A stretch of 33,844 nt of DNA from contig NZ_AVCH01000145.1 of assembly GCF_000747075.1 (NCBI RefSeq), forward strand, positions 1-33,844, written 5' to 3'. This document shows, piece by piece, positions 10,077-21,707 of this stretch. The notes beneath the pieces were generated by a model. The model worked only from the letters and a program-made list of their open reading frames with translations. It ran no database searches and had not been told where the DNA came from. This DNA comes from Arenimonas malthae CC-JY-1 (lineage in GTDB: Bacteria > Pseudomonadota > Gammaproteobacteria > Xanthomonadales > Xanthomonadaceae). A program made the position numbers and the translations under genes. Position 1 is the stretch's first letter. Every line of letters starts with the position of its first letter.

Positions 10077-10497
10077 GCTTCGCATCAGCACCGACCCGGC
10101 CGACGTCGACCTCGACGTGGTGCACGGTTTCCTCCGCGAACACGCCTACTGGTGCGTGGGCATCCCGCGCGAGGTGGTGGAGAAGGCGGTGGCGAACTCG
10201 CTGTGCTTCAGCGCGCTGCTGGATGGCCGGCAGGTGGGCTTCGCCCGCGTCATCGGCGACCGCGCCACCTTCGGCTACCTGGCCGACGTGTTCGTGCTGC
10301 CGGAGTTCCGCGGCCGTGGCATTTCGAAGGCGCTGATGGACGCGGTGGCGGCGCATCCGGAACTCACCGGTCTGCGCCGCATGCTGCTGGCCACGCGCGA
10401 CGCGCATGGCCTGTACGCCGGTTACGGGTTCACCCCGCTGTCGCGGCCGGAAAGCGTGATGGAACGCTACCGGCCGGACATCTACCGCAAGCCCTAG
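10069..10497 (+). CDS. GNAT-family N-acetyltransferase
   Basis: A 142-residue GNAT enzyme. The acetyl-CoA pyrophosphate-binding motif is FRGRGISKALM (about 80-90), preceded by the beta-4 strand YLADVFVLPE. C-terminal DAHGLYAGYGFTPL is the usual beta-5/alpha-4 region. The substrate is not predictable. The start codon overlaps the end of dctM by 8 nt, so it is translated from the TRAP operon, and acetylation of something related to the imported acid, or a simple passenger role, are both possible. Its TAG stop lies in the palindrome CTAG shared with the stop of the convergent cytochrome gene. Confidence 0.9.
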   Translation: MDELRISTDPADVDLDVVHGFLREHAYWCVGIPREVVEKAVANSLCFSALLDGRQVGFARVIGDRATFGYLADVFVLPEFRGRGISKALMDAVAAHPELTGLRRMLLATRDAHGLYAGYGFTPLSRPESVMERYRPDIYRKP

Positions 10498-11402
10498 GCC
10501 TTGGCGGCCTTCGGCTGGCCGGGTTTCGCCGGCAGGCCGGAGAGGTGGCGCCAGAGCGCCGTGACTTCGTCGTCCGTCATCACGCCGTAGGTGCGCCAAG
10601 GCATGAACGGGTGCACGTCGCTGCCGTCCGGGCGCTTGCCCTCGCGGAACACGCGCGCGAAATCGGCTTCGGTCCAGCCCGCCAGGCCGTTGGCGTGCGG
10701 CGTCAGGTTCGAGGCGGGCGGCAGCTCCGGCGGCGTGCCGGGCACGCGCTGGCCGGCCCAATCGGCGCCGTGGCAGCCTGTGCACACCTGCGCCAGGTAC
10801 GCGCCGTATTCCGCCGTGGGGCCCGGCGGCGGCGACGTGCGCTGGCGCGGCGAGTGGTCGAGGCTGGCGGCCGGCACCAGGTGCAGCTTGCCGAACAGGT
10901 GCAGCACGCGGCCCAACGGGCGGATCTCGGTGCTGCCGGGGTTGTTGTCGGAATCGGGCAGCGCCTGCAGGTGCGCCACCAGCGCGGCGGTGTCGGCGTC
11001 GGTGAGGTGGATGAAATCGCCCGAAGGCATCACCCGCAGCGGGCGGCCGTCGGGGCCGACGCCGTGGCGGATGGCGGCGGCCAGCTGGTCCACGTCGTAG
11101 CGGCCGCGCAGCGCGGCGGGCGTGAGGTTGGGCGCGACCACGCGGGCCACCGGGCCGGCGTCGATGAACACCTTGCCGCGGCCGCCTTCGCCGTGGCACT
11201 CCACGCAGCCGGCCACCTGGTACAGGTGCGCGCCGCGCGCGAGTTCGGCCTCGTCGCCGGCCAGCACCAGCGGCGGGTCGTCCACCGCATAGACGCGGGC
11301 CATGTCCGCCTCGGCCTTGAACCAGGCCACCGCGAACAGCATGCCCACCGCACCCACCACGACGCCGGCGGCGATGCCGGCCCTCTTGAACCACTTGCGC
11401 AT
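10494..11402 (-). CDS. membrane-anchored diheme cytochrome c
   Basis: The 302-residue protein has an N-terminal hydrophobic helix (about residues 8-28) after a basic start, with no clear cleavage site, so it is probably a periplasmic protein held by an uncleaved anchor. Two c-type domains follow with heme sites C66-VEC-H70 and C207-TGC-H211. Likely axial Met ligands are M125 (VMPSGDF) and the Met in HPFMPWRTYG. The fold resembles diheme subunits that accept electrons from periplasmic dehydrogenases, but no dehydrogenase gene is adjacent. The C-terminus is Lys/Ala-rich. It lies 117 nt downstream of dctP on the same strand, with two small palindromes in its upstream region. Its stop shares CTAG with the GNAT stop. 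Confidence 0.88.
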   Translation of the reverse strand: MRKWFKRAGIAAGVVVGAVGMLFAVAWFKAEADMARVYAVDDPPLVLAGDEAELARGAHLYQVAGCVECHGEGGRGKVFIDAGPVARVVAPNLTPAALRGRYDVDQLAAAIRHGVGPDGRPLRVMPSGDFIHLTDADTAALVAHLQALPDSDNNPGSTEIRPLGRVLHLFGKLHLVPAASLDHSPRQRTSPPPGPTAEYGAYLAQVCTGCHGADWAGQRVPGTPPELPPASNLTPHANGLAGWTEADFARVFREGKRPDGSDVHPFMPWRTYGVMTDDEVTALWRHLSGLPAKPGQPKAAKA

Positions 11403-11426
11403 GTCACGGACACCTCTACGGGAAGT

Positions 11427-11445
11427 GAACGTTCTCTACGCGTAG
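11427..11445. promoter_or_regulatory. adjacent palindromes upstream of cytochrome c gene
   Basis: GAACGTTC (11427-11434) and CTACGCGTAG (11436-11445) are perfect palindromes one base apart, 25-43 nt upstream of the cytochrome c ATG. The motif CTCTACG recurs at 11414-11420 and 11434-11440, a 20-nt or two-turn spacing. A candidate minus-strand -10 (CACAAT, 11481-11486) lies upstream, which would place the palindromes in the leader. An operator is possible; no regulator is identified. Confidence 0.3.
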
Positions 11446-11519
11446 CGCGCCGCGGAGCGGCCGGGGCGCGTTCAGCGGCGATTGTGGCCTTATGCGCCGA
11501 ATCGTGACCTTTGGCAGGG

Positions 11520-12614
11520 TCAGCCGCGGGTGGCGTAGTACGCCTCTTCCGACACCGCATGCCAGGCCTTGGCCTGGGCGCGGAAGGCGCGCATGGACTC
11601 GAGCGCCTTGCGCGCCAGCGGGTCGGCCGCGGCGGCTTCCTCGAGCACCTTGTCCGAGGCCTTGCGCAGGGCCAGCAGCACGTCGTCGGGCAACTGGCGC
11701 AGCTCCACGCCGTGCTCGCGCACCAGCACGTCCAGCGCCTGCTGGTTGCGGGCGGTGAATTCGGCCAGCATCGCCTCGTTCACGGCGCGGCAGCAGGTGG
11801 CCACGATGTCCTGCAGGTCCTTGGGCAGGGTTTCCCAGGCGGCCTGGTTCACCATGCACTCAAGCGTGGGGCCCGGCTCCTGCCAGCCCGGGTAGTAGCA
11901 GAACTTGGCGGCGCGGTGCAGGCCGAAGGCCAGGTCGTTGTACGGGCCCACCCACTCGGCGGCGTCGATCGCGCCCGACTGCAGCGAGCTGAAGATCTCG
12001 GCGCCGGGCAGGTTCACCGGCGTGGCGCCGATGCGCGACATCACTTCGCCGCCCAGGCCCGGGATGCGCATCTTCAGGCCCTGCAGGTCGGCCAGGCCGT
12101 TGATCGGCTTGCGGAACCAGCCGGCCATCTGCACGCCGGTGTTGCCGGCCGGGAAGGGCACCAGGCCGAAGCGCGCATACAGTTCGCGCCACAGCTCCAG
12201 GCCGCCGCCTTCGTACAGCCAGCCGTTCATTTCCTGCGCGTTGAGCCCGAACGGCACCGCGCAGAAGAAGGGCGCGGCCGCGGCCTTGCCCTTCCAGTAG
12301 TACGCGGCGGAATGGCCCATCTCGGCGGTGCCGCGGCCGACGGCGTCGAACACCTCGAAGGCCGGCACCAGCTCGCCGGCGCCGTATACCTTCACCGCGA
12401 GCCGGCCGCCGGTGGCGGCGGTGATCATCTCGGCGAGCTTGGCGGCACCGGTGCCCAGGCCCGGGAAGTTGGTCGGCCAGGAAGTCACCATCTTCCACTG
12501 GAAGCGTTCGGTGGAGGCCGCCCCGCCCTGCGCCTGCGGCTGCGCACCACAGGCCGCCAGGCCGGTCGCCACCGCGGCGAGGCCCGCGCCCCGGAGTAGT
12601 TCACGTCGTTTCAT
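11520..12614 (-). CDS. dctP: TRAP substrate-binding protein, Tat-type lipoprotein (DctP family)
   Basis: A 364-residue periplasmic binding protein of the DctP family. The N-terminus MKRRELLRGAG has a twin-arginine pattern and runs into the lipobox GLAAC with C22, so the protein is probably exported folded and lipid-anchored. The mature part begins FQWKMVTSWPTNFPGLGTGA. The segments GLKMRIPGLGGEVMSR and AIDAAEWVGPYNDLAFGLH followed by YYPGWQEPGPTLE resemble TakP-like binders of 2-oxo or hydroxy monocarboxylates; the ligand is inference. It starts 15 nt after uvrD ends, with AGGA as ribosome binding site. It faces dctQM, its likely membrane partners, which are on the other strand. Confidence 0.9.
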   Translation of the reverse strand: MKRRELLRGAGLAAVATGLAACGAQPQAQGGAASTERFQWKMVTSWPTNFPGLGTGAAKLAEMITAATGGRLAVKVYGAGELVPAFEVFDAVGRGTAEMGHSAAYYWKGKAAAAPFFCAVPFGLNAQEMNGWLYEGGGLELWRELYARFGLVPFPAGNTGVQMAGWFRKPINGLADLQGLKMRIPGLGGEVMSRIGATPVNLPGAEIFSSLQSGAIDAAEWVGPYNDLAFGLHRAAKFCYYPGWQEPGPTLECMVNQAAWETLPKDLQDIVATCCRAVNEAMLAEFTARNQQALDVLVREHGVELRQLPDDVLLALRKASDKVLEEAAAADPLARKALESMRAFRAQAKAWHAVSEEAYYATRG

Positions 12615-12629
12615 GGAGGTTCCTGTCCT

Positions 12630-14810
12630 TCAGGCGGGTTGGAGGTTGGCGTAGCCGAGCACGAGCCATTTGGCGCCGCCGGTTTCGAAGTTGACCTGGA
12701 TGCGGGCGTGGGCGCCGCTGCCTTCGGCATCCATCACCACGCCCAGGCCGAAGCTGGGGTGCATCACGCGCTGGCCGAGGCGCAGCGACAGTCCCGGCGC
12801 GGCATCGAGCGCGGCCGCGCGCGGCGGGCCGAAGCCGGTGGGGCGGCTGACCTGCACCTTCGGGCGCACCTCGCGCAGCAGCGCCTGCGGGATTTCGCGC
12901 AGGAAGCGCGAGGGCGTGCCAAACATCTCCATGCCATGCAGGCGGCGCGATTCGGCGTAGCTGAGCACCAGCTTCTGGCGAGCGCGGGTGAGGCCGACGT
13001 AGGCCAGGCGGCGCTCTTCCTCCAGCCGCCCGCTTTCCTCCAGCGACTTGCCGCTGGGGAACAGGCCCTCTTCCACGCCCACCAGGAACACCTGCGGGAA
13101 TTCCAGGCCCTTGGCGCTGTGCAGGGTCATCAGCTGCACGCCGTCCTCGCCGGCCTCGGCCTGGCCTTCGCCGGCTTCGAGCGCGGCGTAACCGAGGAAA
13201 GCGACGAGCTCGCTCATACCCGCCAGCTCCTCGTCGTCGGGGCGCTCGAAGCGGCTGGCCACCGACACCAGCTCGTCGAGGTTGTCCACGCGCGAATCGA
13301 GCTGGCCGCGGGATTCGGCGGCGTAGTGCGCGCGCAGGCCCGAGGCGTTGATCACGTGGTCGAACTGCTCGTGCAGCGGCGAATCCTGGATGCCCGCCTC
13401 CAGCGAATCCATCAGCTCGATGAAAGCGCGCAGCGCGTTGCGGGCGCGGCCCGCCAGGCCGCCGGACTCGCCAGCCAGCACTTCGGCGGCCTGGAACAGC
13501 GGCATGGCGTTTTCGCGCGCATGCCGGCGTACCTCGTCCAGCGTCTTGCCGCCGATGCCGCGCGGCGGCGTGTTGACCGCGCGCTCGAAGGCCGCGTCGT
13601 CGCCGCGGTTGGCCACCAGCCGCAGGTAGGCCAGCGCGTCCTTGATTTCCATGCGGTCGAAGAAGCGCTGGCCGCCGTACACGCGGTAGGGCAGGCCCGC
13701 CTGCACCAGCTGTTCTTCCATGGCCCGCGACTGCGCGTTCGAACGGTAGAGCACGGCGTTGTCGCCGGCGCTGCCGCCGTCGCGGATCCAGGCCTGGATG
13801 CGCTCGACCACGAAGCGCGCCTCGTCCACCTCGTTGTAGGCGGCGAACAGGTCGATCGGCTCGCCCTCGCCGTCGGCGGTCCACAGCTGCTTGCCCAGGC
13901 GCTCGGGGTTGTGCGCGATCACCGCGTTGGCGGCGGCCAGGATGTTGCCGGTGGAGCGGTAGTTCTGCTCGAGCTTGAGCGTGCGCGCGCCGGGGTAGTC
14001 GTGCAGGAAACGCTGCACGTTCTCCACCTTGGCGCCGCGCCAGCCGTAGATGGCCTGGTCGTCGTCGCCCACCACGAACACCTCGCCCGACTCGCCCGCC
14101 AGCACGCGCACGAAGGCGTACTGGATGGCGTTCGTGTCCTGGAACTCGTCCACCAGCAGGTGGCGGAAACGCTGCTGGTAGTGGTGCAGCAGCGCCGGGT
14201 GCTCGAGCCACAGCTCGTGCGCGCGCAGCAGCAGTTCGGCGAAATCGACCAGGCCGGCGCGCTGGCAGCGCTCCTGGTAGGCCTCGTACACGCGCAGCAT
14301 GGTGGAGCCGTAGAAATCGCCGCCGGCCGGCTGGATGTGCTTCGGGCGCCGGCCCTCGTCCTTCTGCGCGTTGATCCACCAGGCCATCTGGCGCGGCGGG
14401 AAGCGGCCTTCGTCGAGCTCGAGGTCGGCGGCGATGCGCTTGAGCAGGCGCACCTGGTCGTCCTGGTCGAGCACCTGGAACGATTCGGGCAGCCCGGCTT
14501 CCTGCCAGTGCAGGCGCAGCAGGCGGTGCGCCAGGCCGTGGAAGGTGCCGATCCACATGCCGCGGCTGCCGTGGCGCAGCAGCGCCTCGACGCGGCCGCG
14601 CATCTCGGCGGCGGCCTTGTTGGTGAAGGTGACGGCGAGGATGCCATGGGCCGGCACGCCGACCACTTCGTTGAGCCAGCCGATGCGGTGGGTCAGGACC
14701 CGGGTCTTGCCGGAACCGGCGCCGGCCAGCACCAGCAGGTGGCCCGGCGGGGCCGAAACGGCCTCGCGCTGGGCGGTGTTGAGGTCATCGAGCAGGTGGG
14801 AGACATCCAT
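12630..14810 (-). CDS. uvrD: DNA helicase II (UvrD)
   Basis: A 726-residue superfamily 1A 3'-5' helicase for mismatch and nucleotide excision repair. Helicase motifs in order: Q motif near LNTAQREAV, Walker A A29-GAGSGKT, motif Ia VTFTNKAAAEM, motif II VDEFQDT with D221 and E222, motif III GDDDQAIYGWRGA, motif IV LEQNYRST, motif V LMTLHSAKGLEFPQVFLVG and motif VI EERRLAYVGLTRA. The C-terminal tail ending in WLVLGYANLQPA after RVMHPSFGLG is the UvrD tail and separates it from Rep, which lacks this domain. A TACAAT -10 box ends 6 nt before the ATG, implying a leaderless mRNA. dctP follows after 15 nt. Confidence 0.97.
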   Translation of the reverse strand: MDVSHLLDDLNTAQREAVSAPPGHLLVLAGAGSGKTRVLTHRIGWLNEVVGVPAHGILAVTFTNKAAAEMRGRVEALLRHGSRGMWIGTFHGLAHRLLRLHWQEAGLPESFQVLDQDDQVRLLKRIAADLELDEGRFPPRQMAWWINAQKDEGRRPKHIQPAGGDFYGSTMLRVYEAYQERCQRAGLVDFAELLLRAHELWLEHPALLHHYQQRFRHLLVDEFQDTNAIQYAFVRVLAGESGEVFVVGDDDQAIYGWRGAKVENVQRFLHDYPGARTLKLEQNYRSTGNILAAANAVIAHNPERLGKQLWTADGEGEPIDLFAAYNEVDEARFVVERIQAWIRDGGSAGDNAVLYRSNAQSRAMEEQLVQAGLPYRVYGGQRFFDRMEIKDALAYLRLVANRGDDAAFERAVNTPPRGIGGKTLDEVRRHARENAMPLFQAAEVLAGESGGLAGRARNALRAFIELMDSLEAGIQDSPLHEQFDHVINASGLRAHYAAESRGQLDSRVDNLDELVSVASRFERPDDEELAGMSELVAFLGYAALEAGEGQAEAGEDGVQLMTLHSAKGLEFPQVFLVGVEEGLFPSGKSLEESGRLEEERRLAYVGLTRARQKLVLSYAESRRLHGMEMFGTPSRFLREIPQALLREVRPKVQVSRPTGFGPPRAAALDAAPGLSLRLGQRVMHPSFGLGVVMDAEGSGAHARIQVNFETGGAKWLVLGYANLQPA

Positions 14811-14816
14811 GGCGCC

Positions 14817-14822
14817 ATTGTA
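14817..14822 (-). promoter_or_regulatory. -10 box of uvrD, leaderless start
   Basis: TACAAT (5 of 6) on the minus strand is separated from the uvrD ATG by only GGCGCC. Transcription starting about 7 nt after the box would begin at the A of the start codon. No Shine-Dalgarno sequence is present. Confidence 0.5.
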
Positions 14823-14861
14823 CCGGCGCCATGGCCCCCGGGGCCGGCGAATACCGCCCGG

Positions 14862-15497
14862 TCAGTGCTTCTTGCTGGCCGCCACCGACTGCGACATCAG
14901 CTTGTCGGTCCAGGCGATGCCGATGGCCGACACGATGAAGGCCATGTGGATGATGGTCTGCCACATCACGCCGGTTTCGGTGACGGTGGTGCAGCCCTTG
15001 CCCTTGGCGCCCGCCTCGAGCATGAGCTTCTGCGCCAGCAGGCCGGCCTCGGTGTCGCAGATCGGCAGGCCGCCGATCATGCCGGCCTCGATGAAGGTCT
15101 TGAGCAGGTGGATCGAGGAGATGCCGATGATGGCCATCGCCAGCTTCACCTTCAGCACCGAGGCGTTGACGTGGCTCAGCCATTCCGGCTGGTCCGGGTG
15201 GCCGGCCAGGTTCAGGCGCGAGACGAAGGTTTCGTAGCCGCCGACGATCACCATCACCAGCAGGTTGGAGATCATGACCACGTCGATCAGGCCCAGCACC
15301 AGCAGCATGATGCCCTGCTCGGTGAGCGTGTTCGCGTCCACCACCAGGTGGGTGAGCTCCTTCAGGAACAGGAACACGTAGACGCACTGGGCGATGATCA
15401 GGCCCAGGTACAGCGGCAGCTGCAGCCAGCGCGAGGCGAAGATCAGGGTGGGAAGCGGGCCGAGCTTCGGCGCGCCGGCGGGGACGTTGTTCGACAT
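14862..15497 (-). CDS. yqhA: YqhA/UPF0114 family membrane protein
   Basis: A 211-residue protein of the UPF0114 (TIGR00645) family, an inner-membrane family of unknown function. Characteristic parts are the first segment [17 protein letters not shown], the second [20 protein letters not shown] followed by FVSRLN, then [18 protein letters not shown] and the last segment [19 protein letters not shown]. Four membrane helices fit. E. coli YqhA is about 164 residues; here an insertion of roughly 40 residues lies between helices 3 and 4 (about residues 140-180), Gly-rich with two cysteines, in the PICDTEAG and GCTTVTETG segments. The gene lies 19 nt after a small membrane-protein gene and 51 nt before uvrD on the same strand. 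Confidence 0.9.
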   Translation of the reverse strand: MSNNVPAGAPKLGPLPTLIFASRWLQLPLYLGLIIAQCVYVFLFLKELTHLVVDANTLTEQGIMLLVLGLIDVVMISNLLVMVIVGGYETFVSRLNLAGHPDQPEWLSHVNASVLKVKLAMAIIGISSIHLLKTFIEAGMIGGLPICDTEAGLLAQKLMLEAGAKGKGCTTVTETGVMWQTIIHMAFIVSAIGIAWTDKLMSQSVAASKKH

Positions 15498-15516
15498 GGT
15501 TTATCCGTGGGTTCGC

Positions 15517-15735
15517 TTATTTCTTGCTGATGGCGCCGACGACCACGGCGACCGCGCCCACGCCCATCAGCACCCAGCCGAGGTTGATCGGCGGGGACTT
15601 GGTGTCGGTCTTGGTCACTTCGATCGGGCCCATGTCCAGCACTTTTTCGGTGGACTGGAACTTGAAGACGCCGGCGGCGATCAGGCCACCCGCGACCAGC
15701 AGGATGACGCCGAGGATGAAGGCAGGCAGTCGCAT
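15517..15735 (-). CDS. small two-helix membrane protein, unknown
   Basis: A 72-residue protein with hydrophobic segments at about 4-24 and 52-69, joined by a hydrophilic loop of about 28 residues containing KFQSTEKVLDMGPIEV. It ends in SKK, so both ends are likely cytoplasmic or membrane-adjacent. It resembles short conserved DUF3185-like membrane proteins, but I do not assign a family. ATG at 15735 was chosen because CTGGAG lies just upstream and the helix starts immediately; the frame extends further without sense. yqhA follows after 19 nt, so the two are probably co-transcribed. Confidence 0.7.
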   Translation of the reverse strand: MRLPAFILGVILLVAGGLIAAGVFKFQSTEKVLDMGPIEVTKTDTKSPPINLGWVLMGVGAVAVVVGAISKK

Positions 15736-15811
15736 GGTCGTGCTCCAGGTTCGCCCGGTGCGGGCCGAGCAAGGGTAACGGCCCGCGCCCCCGGGCGCCA
15801 ATCGGCGTGGT

Positions 15812-16855
15812 TCAGTCGAGTCGCACGCCGGGCAGCGACAGCACGTAGTCGGCGCCCATCAGCTTCGAGGGCGTGTAGTAGCCGCCCGCGGGCGCCGGGC
15901 CGTCGAGCAGGCGCCGGACGATGCCCAGCGCGGCCGTCACGGTGATGTCGTAGCCATTGGGCGTGCGCAGGCGGCGCTTCACCTCGTGGCCGGCGGCGTC
16001 GCGGGCCTCGCCCCAGACCACGCAGCCGGTCTTGCCGCGGGTGTTGTCGGACGGGCCGCGCACCTTCTTTTCCACCTGCTTCTTCAGCCAGGCCTGCACC
16101 GGGCCCAGGCCGAGCAGCGGGCCAAGCAGGCGCAGCCGGCGCAGGCGCGTGGCCGTGGCCGGCGGCACGCCCATGTAGACCTCGATGTCGGGGATGCCGG
16201 TGGAAACATGGGCCGTGTAGACGTCGCCCCAGGGAATGGTCATGGCGAAGCGCTGCTCGCCGTCGCGCTCGAACGTGCGCGTCTTCCAGGCCAGCGGCAC
16301 CCGCTTCACCACGCCGCTGATGCGCGCGCGGCCGCCCTTGCCCAGGCCTTCCACGCTGGTCTTGGCGGTGCCGGGGCTGGGCCCGCCGCCGGCTTCGAAG
16401 GCCAGCACCAGCGCGGTGGCGCCGGGCAGTTCGCGCTTGAGCTGGGCGGCCAGGCAGTCGGTGGGCACCACGTCGAAGCCGGACCCCGGCAGCACCACCA
16501 CGCCCTTGGCCCGGGCGGCGGCGTCGTGTTCGTGGCAGAGGGCGAAGACGTCGATTTCGCCGGTGATGTCGAGGTAGTGCGCGCCCACGTCCAGGCAGGC
16601 TTCGAGCATCGGCCGGCAGGTGGCCGAAAACGGACCCGCGCAGTGCAGTACCAGGCCGATGCCGTTGAGGCCCGTGCGCAGGGCCACCGGGTTGTCGAGC
16701 GCGAAGGCGCGCACGGCCAGCCCGTGCTTCTGCGCCAGCGGCTCCAGCGCCGCGGCGCTGCGGCCGGCCAGCACGGGTTTCAGGCCGCGCTTCACCGCCT
16801 CCTCCACCATCATCCGGCCGGTGTAGCCGTTGGCGCCGTAGATCATCCAGTCCAT
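15812..16855 (-). CDS. saccharopine dehydrogenase-like NAD(P)-binding oxidoreductase
   Basis: A 347-residue protein with an N-terminal Rossmann domain: MIYGANGYTGRMMVEEAVKRG is the dinucleotide-binding turn, followed by LAGRSAAAL and VLHCAGPF. YLDITGEIDVF and LPGSGFDVVPTDCLAAQL are typical of saccharopine-dehydrogenase-like proteins and trans-acting enoyl reductases. True lysine-pathway activity is unlikely at this length and context; the substrate is unknown. The ATG begins 1 nt after the stop of the upstream SDR gene, so the two oxidoreductases form a coupled pair and may act in one pathway, perhaps on a lipid or ketone. Confidence 0.82.
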   Translation of the reverse strand: MDWMIYGANGYTGRMMVEEAVKRGLKPVLAGRSAAALEPLAQKHGLAVRAFALDNPVALRTGLNGIGLVLHCAGPFSATCRPMLEACLDVGAHYLDITGEIDVFALCHEHDAAARAKGVVVLPGSGFDVVPTDCLAAQLKRELPGATALVLAFEAGGGPSPGTAKTSVEGLGKGGRARISGVVKRVPLAWKTRTFERDGEQRFAMTIPWGDVYTAHVSTGIPDIEVYMGVPPATATRLRRLRLLGPLLGLGPVQAWLKKQVEKKVRGPSDNTRGKTGCVVWGEARDAAGHEVKRRLRTPNGYDITVTAALGIVRRLLDGPAPAGGYYTPSKLMGADYVLSLPGVRLD

Positions 16856-16856
16856 G

Positions 16857-20796
<3,940 letters not shown>

Positions 20797-20808
20797 CGGG
20801 AAGCAGCG

Positions 20809-21594
20809 TCAGGGAGCGAGGTGCACCAGCGCCGGCGCGTGGTCGCTGGGGCGGTCCCAGGTGCGCGGTTCCCGGTCGATTTCGGCGCCGGTGCAGCGTT
20901 CGCGCAGGGCGTCGGAGACCAGGCACAGGTCGATGCGCAGGCCCAGGTTGCGGCGGAAGCCGGCCGCGCGGTAATCCCACCAGCTGAAGGTGCCGCCGTC
21001 GGCGTGGTGCAGGCGGAAGCTGTCGTGCAGGCCCAGCTCCATCAGCCGGCGCAGCGCCGCGCGCTCGGCCGTGGAGGTGAGGATGGAGGCGTCGTTCCAC
21101 ACCGCCGGGTCGTGCACGTCGCGGTCGTCGGGCGCGATGTTGAAATCGCCCATCACCACCAGCCGCGGGTGCGCCTTGATCTCGTCGGCCAGCCAGCCGT
21201 GCACGGCCTCGAGCCAGCGCAGCTTGTAGTCGTATTTCTCGGTGCCCACGTCCTGGCCGTTCACCACGTACAGGTTGACGATGCGCAGGTCGCCCACAGT
21301 GGCGGCGATCACGCGCTTCTGCTCGTCGGCGAAACCCGGGATGCCCACCTGCACGTCGGCCGCCGGCTGCTTCGACACGATGGCCACGCCGTTGTAGGTC
21401 TTCTGCCCGGCGAACACGCTTCGGTAGCCCAGCGCGGCCAGCGCGTCGTCGGGGAAACGGCTGTCCTCGAGCTTGGTTTCCTGCAGGCCGACGATGTCGG
21501 GCTGGCGCAGCTTCAGCCACTCTTCCAGGTGCGGCAGGCGCACGTTGAGTGAGTTGACGTTCCAGCTGGCGACGGTGGTGGTGGCGGTGTCCAT
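20809..21594 (-). CDS. xth: exodeoxyribonuclease III
   Basis: A 261-residue AP endonuclease/3'-5' exonuclease of the EEP superfamily, for base-excision repair. Signatures are VASWNVNSLNVRL at the N-terminus, the metal-binding Glu in GLQETKLED, NLYVVNG, the catalytic VMGDFNIAPDDRDVHDP with Asp and Asn, FSWWDYRAAGFRRNLGLRIDLCLVS and the terminal PSDHAPAL with the active-site Asp-His. Both E. coli xth and Bacillus exoA names are used for such proteins. A TAGCAT box ends 6 nt before the ATG, implying a leaderless message. It diverges from the cytochrome b561 gene. Confidence 0.95.
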   Translation of the reverse strand: MDTATTTVASWNVNSLNVRLPHLEEWLKLRQPDIVGLQETKLEDSRFPDDALAALGYRSVFAGQKTYNGVAIVSKQPAADVQVGIPGFADEQKRVIAATVGDLRIVNLYVVNGQDVGTEKYDYKLRWLEAVHGWLADEIKAHPRLVVMGDFNIAPDDRDVHDPAVWNDASILTSTAERAALRRLMELGLHDSFRLHHADGGTFSWWDYRAAGFRRNLGLRIDLCLVSDALRERCTGAEIDREPRTWDRPSDHAPALVHLAP

Positions 21595-21600
21595 GCGCGA

Positions 21601-21606
21601 ATGCTA
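21601..21606 (-). promoter_or_regulatory. -10 box of xth, leaderless start
   Basis: TAGCAT on the minus strand is followed by TCGCGC and then the ATG. The spacing places transcription start at or next to the start codon. It matches the pattern at uvrD and the carbonic anhydrase gene. Confidence 0.4.
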
Positions 21607-21633
21607 ACCGTTCGCGCGAAGGGCGGCGAATGC

Positions 21634-21674
21634 TTGACCGGCATCAAGGCCATCGGTGAACGTGGGCGCATGCT
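21634..21674 (+). promoter_or_regulatory. FNR/ANR-type site and -10 of the cytochrome b561 operon
   Basis: TTGAC-CGGC-ATCAA (21634-21647) matches the FNR/ANR/DNR consensus TTGAT-N4-ATCAA at 9 of 10 positions. A CATGCT hexamer (21669-21674) predicts transcription start near 21681, putting the site centre at about -41, the position used by class II FNR activation. The next gene, cytochrome b561, starts at 21708 with GGAG 8 nt upstream. Oxygen- or NO-responsive control is inferred. Confidence 0.55.
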
Positions 21675-21707
21675 GGAGCCTGCCCCCTCCCGCCCGGAGC
21701 CAAGCCG

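Noticed and set aside
12639-15530. 963-codon open frame antisense to uvrD and yqhA
   Set aside because: Same shadow signature. uvrD shows all helicase motifs, and yqhA its family signature.
15736-15811. Terminator after the saccharopine-dehydrogenase-like gene (GCGCC/GGCGC hairpin)
   Set aside because: The stem is short, in sequence that is GC-rich throughout, and no U-tract follows on the minus strand.
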